Source: CALBPI01 sp039821605 (lineage in GTDB: Bacteria > Pseudomonadota > Gammaproteobacteria > Steroidobacterales > Woeseiaceae). From it: a DNA stretch of 64,000 nucleotides. A model generated the notes under the pieces. It worked only from the letters and a program-made list of their open reading frames with translations, searched no databases and was not told the DNA's origin. Positions 42,714 to 50,928 of the stretch are shown here, in pieces (position 1 is the stretch's first letter; each line of letters begins with the position of its first letter). The position numbers and the translations under genes are program-made. The stretch is from positions 124,001 through 188,000 of the forward strand of contig JBCBNV010000001.1 of the NCBI GenBank assembly GCA_039821605.1, given 5' to 3'.

Positions 42714-43457
42714 CTACCGCGCGGCGCAGACCGGGCAGTTGGCGTTCTTGGTCACGCTGAGCTGGCGCCATTCGCCCGAGCGGCCGTCGTAGAGGCTTAA
42801 GCGCGCGGGGCTGCCCGTACCGGTGACCACTTTGATCGCCTCCGTCGCCATTAGCGCACCGATCACGGCCGGGATGGGACCCAAGACGCCCGCGCCCTGG
42901 CAGTCGTCGAGCGACTCGTCGTCATCGGAGTACATACAGCGGTAGCAGGGTGCGCTGGCGTAGTCGGGGCCGAACACGGCCACCTGGCCCTCCCAGCGCA
43001 ACGCGCTGCCCGAGACGAGCGCCGTGCCCGTCGCGACGCAGGCCTCGTTGAGCGCAAAGCGACTCGCGAAGTTGTCACTGCAGTCGAGCGCCACATCCGC
43101 GTCGCCGACCGCGTCGCGCAATGCGTCGCCCATGAGCCGCTCGGCGCGCGGCACGATGTCGATGCCGGGATGTTGGGTGGCCAACCGCGTCGCGGCGACG
43201 GCGACCTTGTCCCGACCGATGTCTGCGGGCGTGTACAGCGGTTGACGCGCCAGATTGCTGGCGTCGACGCGATCGAAGTCGACGAGCGCAAGCTTGCCCA
43301 CACCCGCCGCAGCCAGAGCGGCCGCGGCGGCGCAACCCGTGCCGCCGACGCCGATGATCAGGACGCGCGATACGCGCAACCGTCTCGTGGCGTCGTCGCC
43401 AAAACCCGCCAACGAGCGGTGGCGGGCGTCGCGGTCGTCAGTCGACGCGGCGCACAC
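42714..43457 (-). CDS. ThiF/MoeB/HesA-type E1-like adenylyltransferase
   Basis: 247 residues from a GTG at 43457; the open frame continues further up only within the isomerase gene. ATP-binding GVGGTGCAAAAALAAAGVGKLALVDFDRVDASNLARQ, CSDNFASRFALNEACV, and the zinc-binding pairs in CYRCMY and NCPVCAAR. Such enzymes adenylate the C-terminal glycine of MoaD- or ThiS-like sulfur carriers. In Pseudomonas the equivalent moeB follows prmC; here an isomerase gene lies between. Whether it serves molybdopterin or thiamine synthesis cannot be decided. Confidence 0.85.
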   Translation of the reverse strand: MCAASTDDRDARHRSLAGFGDDATRRLRVSRVLIIGVGGTGCAAAAALAAAGVGKLALVDFDRVDASNLARQPLYTPADIGRDKVAVAATRLATQHPGIDIVPRAERLMGDALRDAVGDADVALDCSDNFASRFALNEACVATGTALVSGSALRWEGQVAVFGPDYASAPCYRCMYSDDDESLDDCQGAGVLGPIPAVIGALMATEAIKVVTGTGSPARLSLYDGRSGEWRQLSVTKNANCPVCAAR

Positions 43458-43923
43458 TGATGATGTGGACAGGCTCGACGGGAACGTCGCCATGCGGCCC
43501 GTGGTTGCCCGTCTGAACGCCGGCGATGGCATCCACGACGTCCATGCCCTCGGCGACACGACCGAACACGGCGTAGCCGAAGTCGCGACCGCCGTGGTTC
43601 AGGAAGCCGTTGTCGTTGAGGTTGATGAAGAACTGCGACGTGGCGCTGTCGACGACCTGGGTGCGGGCCATGGCCAACGTGCCGCGGTCGTTGCCCAGCC
43701 CGTTATCCGCTTCGTTCTTGATGGGATCACGCGTCGTCTTCTGCTGCATGTTCTCGTCCATGCCGCCGCCCTGGATCATGAAGTTCGGGATCACGCGGTG
43801 GAAGATCGTGCCGTCGAAGTACTTGTCGTCGACGTAGGCGAGAAAATTCTCGACCGAGATGGGCGCCTTTTCGGCGTCGAGCTCAACGTGAATCTCGCCC
43901 TTGCTGGTTTCGATGATGACCAT
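43438..43923 (-). CDS. Cytoplasmic cyclophilin-type peptidyl-prolyl cis-trans isomerase
   Basis: 161 residues from the ATG at 43923. Cyclophilin core: VIIETSKGEIHVELDAEKAPISVENFLAYVDD, FHRVIPNFMIQGGG, catalytic Arg in FHRV, TLAMARTQVVDSATSQFFINL, and FGRVAEGMDVVDAIAG. No signal peptide, so like PpiB rather than PpiA. The longer frame to 44460 lies over prmC and is not used. 31 bp after prmC, and its 3' end overlaps the ThiF-like start by 20 bp. Confidence 0.94.
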   Translation of the reverse strand: MVIIETSKGEIHVELDAEKAPISVENFLAYVDDKYFDGTIFHRVIPNFMIQGGGMDENMQQKTTRDPIKNEADNGLGNDRGTLAMARTQVVDSATSQFFINLNDNGFLNHGGRDFGYAVFGRVAEGMDVVDAIAGVQTGNHGPHGDVPVEPVHIISVRRVD

Positions 43924-43954
43924 GATGTGTCGTGCCTCTGCGTGGCGCCGTCGT

Positions 43955-44803
43955 TCAATCCGGGCCCGAGCCCGGCCACAGCGCCGTCGTGATGCGGTCG
44001 TGCCCCGCGAGATCGCGGGTGGTTTCGACCGACTGGAAATTAGCGGCCCGAAGGATACCGGACACAGCCGGGCCCTGCCTATGGCCATGTTCGAGCAACA
44101 GGTGGCCGCCGGCGCGCAGGCTGGCGCCAGCGGCTGCCGCAATGCGCCGGATATCATCGAGCCCGTCTGCGCCGGCCGCGAGGGCGCCGCGTGGCTCGTG
44201 GCGCAGCGTCGTGTCGAGCCCCGCGAAGCCCGCCTCGACGTAGGGCGGGTTGCTTGCGACGACATCGAAGCGCATGCCGGGCAACGCATCGAACCAGTCG
44301 CCGTGGCGAAACCGGACATTGCTGATACCCAGTCGCCTGGCGTTCTCACGCGCCACCGTGAGTGCTGCTTCGGAGACGTCCGTGGCCACGACCTGCGCCT
44401 GCGGCCGCTCGCTGGCGATGGCCAGCGCCACGGCACCGCTGCCCGTGCCAAGGTCGGCAACGTCGGCGGGCGCGCCGGCCGGGATGCGAACGAGCGCCTG
44501 CTCGACGAGGTGCTCGGTTTCGGGGCGGGGCACGAGCGTGCCCGGCGTCACGGTCAGCGTCAGCGTCCAGAACGCCTGCTCGCCCGTGAGGTAGGCCAGC
44601 GGGACGTGGTCGCAACGCTGCTCGAGCCAATGTGCCAGCGTGTTCTCGTCGGCGGGTGACAGCGCGGTGTCGCCGTGACTGCGCAGCCAGGCCCGCGACC
44701 GGCCGAGGACGCCTGCCAGCAGCAGCTCGGCGTCGAGTACTGCGGTCTCGGAGGCCTCGGCGAGCTTGTGCATGGCGTGGTCGCGCCATTCTGAAATGTT
44801 CAC
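43955..44803 (-). CDS. prmC: Peptide chain release factor N5-glutamine methyltransferase
   Basis: Methylates the GGQ glutamine of release factors. 282 residues from a GTG at 44803, giving the typical helical N-domain (DAELLLAGVLGRSRAWL) before the SAM domain. Motifs: LVPRPETEHLVEQAL, VADLGTGSGAVALAIA and the catalytic NPPYVE. The frame is open to 46486 (843 codons) on this strand, but that is the shadow of the CBS gene. Its substrate gene prfA lies 3.6 kb away at 48430, separated by sulfur amino acid genes. Confidence 0.95.
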   Translation of the reverse strand: MNISEWRDHAMHKLAEASETAVLDAELLLAGVLGRSRAWLRSHGDTALSPADENTLAHWLEQRCDHVPLAYLTGEQAFWTLTLTVTPGTLVPRPETEHLVEQALVRIPAGAPADVADLGTGSGAVALAIASERPQAQVVATDVSEAALTVARENARRLGISNVRFRHGDWFDALPGMRFDVVASNPPYVEAGFAGLDTTLRHEPRGALAAGADGLDDIRRIAAAAGASLRAGGHLLLEHGHRQGPAVSGILRAANFQSVETTRDLAGHDRITTALWPGSGPD

Positions 44804-44878
44804 GCGGTGTCTCGGGTCGACGTGTCGCGGCTCGCGGAAGCGCGGGTGTACACTACGCGCCGCTTGCCTGGAGAAGCC

Positions 44879-46240
44879 ATGGAAGTCTACACAAACGTCC
44901 TCGATATGGTCGGCGCGACGCCGATGCTCGAGGTCACGCAGTTCGACACGGGTCCGTGCCGGCTGTTTCTCAAGCTCGAGCTCATGAACCCCGGTGGCTC
45001 CATCAAGGACCGGATCGGCGTGTCCATGATCGAGGAAGCCGAGCGCCGCGGTGACATCAAGCCCGGCGATACGATCGTCGAGGCGACGGCCGGTAACACG
45101 GGCCTTGGGCTCGCGTTGGCTGCCGCGCGCAAGGGTTATCACCTCGTGCTCGTGCTGCCCGACAAGATGAGCCAGGAGAAGATCTTCAATCTGCGCGCCA
45201 TGGGCGCGGAGGTCGTGCTCACGCGTTCCGACGTGGGCCGCGGACACCCCGAGTACTACCAGGATCTGGGCCGCAGCATCGCCAGGGAGCGCGACGCCTA
45301 CTTCATCAACCAGTTCGGCAACCCCGATAACCCGCTGGCGCACGAGCGTACGACCGCACCCGAAATTCTCGCGCAGCTCGACGGCGATGTTGGCGCGATC
45401 GTTCTCGGTGTGGGTTCGAGTGGCACGGTGAGCGGCATGACGAAGTACTTCCGTGAGCACGCGCCCGATCTCAAGCTCATCCTGGCCGATCCCGAAGGCT
45501 CGATTCTCGCCGACCACATCAACCTCGGTGAGTACGGCGACTCGAGCTCGTGGCTTGTCGAAGGCATCGGCGAGGACTTCATTCCCGACATCGCCGATTT
45601 CTCGATGGTGCACAAGGCTTACGCGGTCAGTGACGCAGATTCCTTCGAGCACGCCCGTGCGCTGTTGCGCAAAGAGGGCCTGCTCGCGGGCTCGTCGACG
45701 GGTACGCTGCTGGCCGCCGCGCTGCGCTACTGCCGCGAGCAGGACACGCCGCAGAACGTGGTGGCCTTCGCCTGCGACACCGGCAACAAGTACCTGTCGA
45801 AGCTCTACAACGACTTCTGGATGGAAGACCAGGGGTTCATCACGCGCGAACCGTTCGGCGATCTGCGCGACCTCATCGGTCGTCTGCACGGTGAGCGCGC
45901 GACGATCACCGTGGGCCCCAGCGACATCCTGACGACGGCGCACAACCGCTTGCGCAATGCCGGCGTCTCTCAGCTGCCCGTGATGGATGACGGCGAGCTG
46001 GTGGGGGTCATCACCGAGGACGACCTCATTCGTTACGCCTTCGGCAAACCCGAGATGCTCTGCGACGAGGTCTGTGAGGCCATGCAGACGGCGTTCATTC
46101 GGCTCGAGCCCTCGGCCACGGTCAACAACCTTGTAGCGCTGCTTCAGGTGCAGCCGTTTGCCGCAATTGCGGACGGTGAACAGTTCTACGGCTTGATTAC
46201 GCGGTCCGACGTCCTCAATTACCTGCGTAAGCAGTTGTGA
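44879..46240 (+). CDS. Cystathionine beta-synthase
   Basis: Condenses serine and homocysteine to cystathionine, first step of reverse transsulfuration. 453 residues from the ATG at 44879 (GGAG six bases upstream). PLP domain with NPGGSIKDR (Lys43), TAGNTGLGLA, GVGSSGTVSG and SSTGT; then two CBS domains (about 330-453: ATITVGPSDILTTAHNRLRNAGVSQLPVMDDGELVGVITEDDLI, then a second copy) that likely sense an adenosyl ligand. Pairs with the gene 27 bp downstream. Confidence 0.92.
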   Translation: MEVYTNVLDMVGATPMLEVTQFDTGPCRLFLKLELMNPGGSIKDRIGVSMIEEAERRGDIKPGDTIVEATAGNTGLGLALAAARKGYHLVLVLPDKMSQEKIFNLRAMGAEVVLTRSDVGRGHPEYYQDLGRSIARERDAYFINQFGNPDNPLAHERTTAPEILAQLDGDVGAIVLGVGSSGTVSGMTKYFREHAPDLKLILADPEGSILADHINLGEYGDSSSWLVEGIGEDFIPDIADFSMVHKAYAVSDADSFEHARALLRKEGLLAGSSTGTLLAAALRYCREQDTPQNVVAFACDTGNKYLSKLYNDFWMEDQGFITREPFGDLRDLIGRLHGERATITVGPSDILTTAHNRLRNAGVSQLPVMDDGELVGVITEDDLIRYAFGKPEMLCDEVCEAMQTAFIRLEPSATVNNLVALLQVQPFAAIADGEQFYGLITRSDVLNYLRKQL

Positions 46241-46267
46241 ACGGCGCACAGGCGCCCTGGAGATTCC

Positions 46268-47425
46268 ATGTCCGGTAGTGACAAGAAGTGCTTCGCGACC
46301 CGCGTGATCCACGCGGGCCAGGCGCCCGACCCGACAACGGGCGCCATCATGCCGCCCATCTACGCGACCTCGACCTATGTGCAGTCGAGCCCCGGTGAGC
46401 ACACGGGCTTTGAGTACTCGCGGTCGCAGAATCCGACCCGGTTTGCCTTCGAGCGCTGCATCGCCGACCTCGAGGGCGGCACACACGGCTTCGCGTTCGC
46501 CTCGGGTCTTGCCGCCATCGGCACGATTCTCGAGCTGCTCGACACGGGCGACGAAGTGCTGGCCATGGACGACCTCTACGGCGGCACCGTGCGCCTGTTC
46601 TCAAAGGTGCGGGAGCGTTCCGCGGGGCTGGGTTTCCAGTTCATCGACTTCACGGATCTTGCCGCCGTCGAGGCCGCGATTACGCCCGCCACGAAGATGC
46701 TCTGGGTCGAGACGCCCAGCAATCCGCTGCTCAAACTCGTCGACATCGCGGCCGTGGCCGCCATCGCGCGCAAGCACAACCTGCTGCTCGTGGCCGACAA
46801 CACCTTTGCGACGCCGTGGGCGCAGCGGCCGCTCGAGTTGGGCGCCCACATCGTCATGCACTCGGTCACGAAGTTTCTCAACGGCCATTCGGACATGGTC
46901 GGTGGCGTGGCGATCACCGACGACGCGGCGCTGGCCGAGAAGCTGGGCTTCCTGCAGAACTCCGTGGGCGCTGTGCTGGGCCCCTTTGACAGCTTCCTGG
47001 CACTGCGCGGTCTCAAGACGCTGAACGTGCGCATGCGCCAGCACAACGAGAGCGCCCAGGCGATTGCCGAATGGCTCGAGGGCCACAAGAAAGTCGCGCG
47101 GGTGACCTTCCCGGGCCTGCCGAGTCATCCGCAGTACGAACTGGCCCGGCGACAGATGGCGGGGCCGGGCGGCATCATCACGTTCTTCATCGAGGGTGGG
47201 CTCGACGCGGCGCGCACGATGCTGGAACGCTGCGAAGTGTTCGCATTGGCCGAAAGCCTGGGTGGTGTCGAAAGCCTCATCGAGCACCCCGCGATCATGA
47301 CGCACGCGTCCGTGCCCAAGGCCCAGCGCGAGGCCATCGGCCTGGGCGATGACCTCATTCGCCTGTCCGTGGGTATCGAGGACACCGACGACCTCATCGC
47401 CGACCTCGCGCACGCGCTGGCCTGA
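46268..47425 (+). CDS. Cystathionine gamma-lyase / gamma-synthase family PLP enzyme
   Basis: 385 residues, Cys/Met-metabolism PLP family. PLP-lysine in MHSVTKFLNGHSDMVGG (Lys202), plus ATSTYVQ, EYSRSQNPTR, ASGLAAI, WVETPSNPLLK and AESLGGVESLIEHPAIMTH. With CBS immediately upstream, gamma-lyase (cystathionine to cysteine) is the likely activity, completing homocysteine to cysteine conversion and disposing of the MetH substrate homocysteine; gamma-synthase activity cannot be excluded by sequence. Confidence 0.9.
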   Translation: MSGSDKKCFATRVIHAGQAPDPTTGAIMPPIYATSTYVQSSPGEHTGFEYSRSQNPTRFAFERCIADLEGGTHGFAFASGLAAIGTILELLDTGDEVLAMDDLYGGTVRLFSKVRERSAGLGFQFIDFTDLAAVEAAITPATKMLWVETPSNPLLKLVDIAAVAAIARKHNLLLVADNTFATPWAQRPLELGAHIVMHSVTKFLNGHSDMVGGVAITDDAALAEKLGFLQNSVGAVLGPFDSFLALRGLKTLNVRMRQHNESAQAIAEWLEGHKKVARVTFPGLPSHPQYELARRQMAGPGGIITFFIEGGLDAARTMLERCEVFALAESLGGVESLIEHPAIMTHASVPKAQREAIGLGDDLIRLSVGIEDTDDLIADLAHALA

Positions 47426-47428
47426 GAA

Positions 47429-48433
47429 TCAGACCTCGAGCCAGTCGGGCATCTCGAGGCCGCGTTCGGCCAGGTAGGCGCGGTTGAACAGCCTCGCGCT
47501 GTAGCGCAGGCCGCCATCGCAAAGGATCGTGACGATGGTGTGGCCGGGCCCAAGCTCGCGTGCGAGCCGAATGGCGCCCGCGACATTGATGCCGCTCGAG
47601 CCGCCAAGCACCAGGCCCTCGTCGCGGATCATGTCGTAGACGATGGGTAGCGCTTCGGTATCGGGCGGCTGGCAACTGAAGTCGACGCGCGTATCGGCGA
47701 GGTTGTCGGTGACGCGTGAGTTGCCGATGCCCTCGCTGATCGAGCTGCCCTCAATCTTGATCTCGTCTGTCGCGAAGAAGTTATGCAGGCCCGACCCGCC
47801 GGGGTCTGCAAGGCCGATCGTCACGTCGGGCTTGTACTTGCGCAGGCCACGCTCGACGCCGGCCAGTGTGCCGCCCGTGCCGACCGCGCAGATAAACGCG
47901 TCCACCTTGCCTTCAGTCTGTCGCCAGATTTCTTCTGCCGTGGTCTCTTCGTGCGCCAGGCGGTTGTCTGTGTTGTCGAACTGGTTGGGCCAGAACGCGC
48001 TGCCGGGTGCCGCGGCGTTCATGGCTTCGGCCACGCGCCGCGATTCGTGGACGAAGTGGCGCTCGTCGCGAAACGGCACGGCCGGGATCTGCCGGATCTC
48101 GGCACCGTAGGCGGCCAGTGTTTGCACCTTCTCCGCACTCTGCGTGTCCGGCATCACGATGAGCGTGCGGCAGCCCACGGCATTGCCGATCATCGCGAGC
48201 CCTATTCCCGTGTTGCCGGCTGTGCCCTCGACGATCGTGCCGCCCGGTGCCAGATCGCCGCGGGCCATGGCCGCGCGCACCATGCCGAGCGCCGCGCGGT
48301 CCTTGACCGAGCCGCCCGGGTTCATGAACTCGGCCTTGCCGAGGATCTCGCAGCCCGTCTCGTCGGAGTAGCGGTTGAGTCGAATCAGCGGGGTGTTGCC
48401 CACCGTGTCGACAAGCTGGTGGGGCAGGCTCAC
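47429..48433 (-). CDS. Cysteine synthase (CysK/CysM-type PLP enzyme)
   Basis: 334 residues from a GTG at 48433 that overlaps the prfA stop (GTGA); the open frame above it lies within prfA. PLP-lysine in NPGGSVKDRAALG (Lys44), GTAGNTGIGLAM, GTGGTLAGVERGLRKYKPDV and GGSSGINVAG. Makes cysteine from O-acetylserine and sulfide. The length and SISEGIGNSRVTDNL fit the longer CysK-like branch. Converges with the CGL gene with a 3-bp gap. Confidence 0.88.
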   Translation of the reverse strand: MSLPHQLVDTVGNTPLIRLNRYSDETGCEILGKAEFMNPGGSVKDRAALGMVRAAMARGDLAPGGTIVEGTAGNTGIGLAMIGNAVGCRTLIVMPDTQSAEKVQTLAAYGAEIRQIPAVPFRDERHFVHESRRVAEAMNAAAPGSAFWPNQFDNTDNRLAHEETTAEEIWRQTEGKVDAFICAVGTGGTLAGVERGLRKYKPDVTIGLADPGGSGLHNFFATDEIKIEGSSISEGIGNSRVTDNLADTRVDFSCQPPDTEALPIVYDMIRDEGLVLGGSSGINVAGAIRLARELGPGHTIVTILCDGGLRYSARLFNRAYLAERGLEMPDWLEV

Positions 48434-49521
48434 GCGTCTTCGGCCTCGAGCGCGGCGAGCCGGTCGGCCTGGTATTCCTGCGTGAGCGGTTCGACCACCG
48501 GGTCGAGATCGCCTTCCATGATCTCCGCGAGTTTGTAGAGCGTCAGGTTGATGCGGTGGTCGGTCACGCGACCCTGCGGAAAGTTGTAGGTGCGAATGCG
48601 TTCGGAACGGTCGCCCGAACCCACGAGCGAGCGTCGCTGTTCGGCCTGCTCGGACGCCTGCGCGTCGCGCTCGGCATCGATGAGCCGGGCCTTGAGCAGC
48701 GACAGGGCGCGTGCGCGGTTCTTGTGTTGCGAGCGCTCGTCCTGGCATTCGACCACGGTACCAGTGGGCAAGTGCGTGATCCGCACGGCGGAGTCCGTCT
48801 TGTTGACGTGCTGGCCGCCCGCACCCGAGGCGCGGTAGGTGTCGATGCGCAGATCGGCCGTGTTGATCTCGATGTCCTCGACCTCGGCCACCTCGGGCAA
48901 CACGGCGACCGTGCAGGCCGAAGTGTGGATGCGCCCCTGGGATTCTGTTTCGGGCACGCGTTGCACGCGGTGCGCGCCCGACTCGAACTTGAGCTTCGAG
49001 TACGCGCCGCGGCCGTCCACGAGGCTGATGACTTCCTTGTAGCCGCCGTGCTCGCCCTCGCTGGCTGACAGGATCTCCACGCGCCAACCGCGCTGCTCCG
49101 CGTACTTCGCGTACATGCGAAACAGGTCGCCCGCGAATATCGCGGCTTCATCACCACCCGTGCCCGCGCGAATCTCGAGAAACAGGTTGCTGTCGTCGTG
49201 CGGGTCGGCGGGGATCAGGGCGCGCTGCAGTTCAGCCTCGGCCGCCTCGAGCGAGGCTTCGAGGCGGGCGACCTCGTCGCTGCCCATCTGCCGCATGTCG
49301 GGGTCGTTGTCCTGCGCAAGTGCTTGCGCTTCCTCAAGCTCGTCGCGTTCGCTCCTGAATCGCCCGAAGGTCTGCACCACGGGTTCGAGCTTCGAGTACT
49401 CCATGGACAGATCGCGGAAGCGGTTCTGGTCGCCAATGACCTCGGGGTCGGCGAGCAGGGCGGCGATCTCCTCGAATCGGTCGGCGAGCGCGGACAGCTT
49501 GTGTTCGATGGACGCTTTCAC
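48430..49521 (-). CDS. prfA: Peptide chain release factor 1
   Basis: Terminates translation at UAA and UAG. 363 residues. The GGQ catalytic motif is in GAGGQHVNKTDSAVRITHLPTG, and the neighbouring RAGTGGDEAAIFAGDLFRMY and SQHKNRARAL match RF1. 15 bp after hemA in the classical hemA-prfA pair, and coupled to the cysteine synthase gene by a 4-bp overlap. Confidence 0.97.
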   Translation of the reverse strand: MKASIEHKLSALADRFEEIAALLADPEVIGDQNRFRDLSMEYSKLEPVVQTFGRFRSERDELEEAQALAQDNDPDMRQMGSDEVARLEASLEAAEAELQRALIPADPHDDSNLFLEIRAGTGGDEAAIFAGDLFRMYAKYAEQRGWRVEILSASEGEHGGYKEVISLVDGRGAYSKLKFESGAHRVQRVPETESQGRIHTSACTVAVLPEVAEVEDIEINTADLRIDTYRASGAGGQHVNKTDSAVRITHLPTGTVVECQDERSQHKNRARALSLLKARLIDAERDAQASEQAEQRRSLVGSGDRSERIRTYNFPQGRVTDHRINLTLYKLAEIMEGDLDPVVEPLTQEYQADRLAALEAEDA

Positions 49522-49536
49522 GGGTGCCCGCGCGGC

Positions 49537-50841
49537 CTAGCCGCGTGCGCCGACCCGGTCGGCGTCTTCGCTGTCGTCGTCGGCTGCCTGTTCGGGTTTG
49601 CCCAGGAAGAGCTCGCGGGCCACTTCGAGGAATTCGTCGTCAGACTCGGCCGCCGCTTCGCGCAGGCGCTCCGTCGGCTGGTGCAGGATGCGTTGCGTGA
49701 GCGTGTGCACCATCTGCTGCATGACCTCGTCCACGGGGTGGCCGGCCGCGATACGGCGGCGTGCGGCTTCGAGGGCCTCGTCGCGCACCCGGATAACAGC
49801 CTCGCGGACGCTCAGGATTGTGGGCGTCGCGACACGCTGGCGTTCGCTCTTGTGGAACGCATCGAGTTCGTCGGCAATGATCTTGTCGGCCGCGACGGCG
49901 GCCTGGCGCCGCATCTCCTGTCCGTCCGTGATGACGTTGTTGAGATCGTCGATCGAATAGAGGTAGACGCCGCGGACACGGCCCACGCCGGCCTCGATGT
50001 CGCGGGGCACGGCGATGTCGACGGCAAACAACGGCCGACCACGCCGTGATCGCAGCGCCTCGCTCACCATGTTCTTGGTGATAATCGCGTGCGGGCTGCC
50101 TGTGGAGCTGATGAGGATGTCGGCGTCGGGCAGCGCGCGCTCGATGCGGTCGAGCGGCAGTGCAAAGCCGTCAAACGTCTCGGCCAGCGCCTGGGCGCGG
50201 GCTTCGCTGCGGTTGGCGATGTAGATCTTGCCGATGCCATGGCCCCGCAGGTGACGCGCCACGAGCTCAATGGTCTCGCCTGCGCCAACGAGCAGCGCCG
50301 TGTGGTTTTCAAAACCGGCAAAGAGCTGGCGCGCGAGCCGCACCGCGGCGTAGGCCACCGACACGGGGCTCGCGCCGATGTCTGTGTTGGTGCGCACCTT
50401 CTTGGCGATCGAGAAGGCCTGCTCGAAGACGCGGCCCAGGTGTGCGCCGCAGGCGCCGTGCTCACGCGAGCGTCGGTAGGCTTCCTTGAGCTGGCCCGTG
50501 ATCTGGGTTTCGCCGAGCACCATGGAGTCGAGCCCGCAGGCGACCCTGAACAGATGTTCGGCAGCGTCCGTGCCCTGGCGGTCGAACAGGGCGTCGCGAA
50601 ACCCCGTGCCCGTGTGCTCGGATCTCTCGAGCAGATCGATGATGTCCCTGCGCGGCTCGGCGGAGCCTGCCCAGTAGATTTCCGTGCGGTTGCAGGTGGA
50701 GAGCACCACGGCTTCCGTGATACCCGGCAATTCGCGCAGGTCGCGTAGCGTGTCGCCCAGACCCGATTCGGCAATGACGACTTGCTCGCGGACCTCCACC
50801 GGCGCCGTATTATGGTTTATGCCGAGGATGTTGATCGTCAT
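49537..50841 (-). CDS. hemA: Glutamyl-tRNA reductase
   Basis: First committed step of C5 tetrapyrrole synthesis: Glu-tRNA(Glu) to glutamate-1-semialdehyde. 434 residues. Signatures: INHNTAPVEVREQV, LSTCNRTEIYWA with the catalytic cysteine, VACGLDSMVLGETQITGQLKEAY, NADPH domain LLVGAGETIELVARHLRGHGIGKIYIANRS, and the dimerisation helix C-terminal. The acidic end is slightly extended. Divergent from the TPR gene as in Pseudomonas. Confidence 0.97.
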   Translation of the reverse strand: MTINILGINHNTAPVEVREQVVIAESGLGDTLRDLRELPGITEAVVLSTCNRTEIYWAGSAEPRRDIIDLLERSEHTGTGFRDALFDRQGTDAAEHLFRVACGLDSMVLGETQITGQLKEAYRRSREHGACGAHLGRVFEQAFSIAKKVRTNTDIGASPVSVAYAAVRLARQLFAGFENHTALLVGAGETIELVARHLRGHGIGKIYIANRSEARAQALAETFDGFALPLDRIERALPDADILISSTGSPHAIITKNMVSEALRSRRGRPLFAVDIAVPRDIEAGVGRVRGVYLYSIDDLNNVITDGQEMRRQAAVAADKIIADELDAFHKSERQRVATPTILSVREAVIRVRDEALEAARRRIAAGHPVDEVMQQMVHTLTQRILHQPTERLREAAAESDDEFLEVARELFLGKPEQAADDDSEDADRVGARG

Positions 50842-50928
50842 CTGGGCGCGAACTTTTGAGTCCGGAATCTATCCGAAGGCTTATGATAGGCGAACTCGCC
50901 GTCATCTGCCTCAATCCGGGAGCAATAC

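Noticed and set aside
43955..46486. 843-codon open frame on the minus strand
   Set aside because: Only the last 282 codons (to 44803) are PrmC. The rest is antisense to the CBS gene and has no family resemblance; such long shadows are common in GC-rich DNA.
48434..49087. N-terminal extension of the cysteine synthase frame
   Set aside because: Entirely within prfA in another frame; the family start is at the GTG 48433.
50842..50928. Promoters in the hemA/TPR divergent gap
   Set aside because: TATGAT near 50882 looks like a -10, but no -35 fits at 16-18 bp on either strand.
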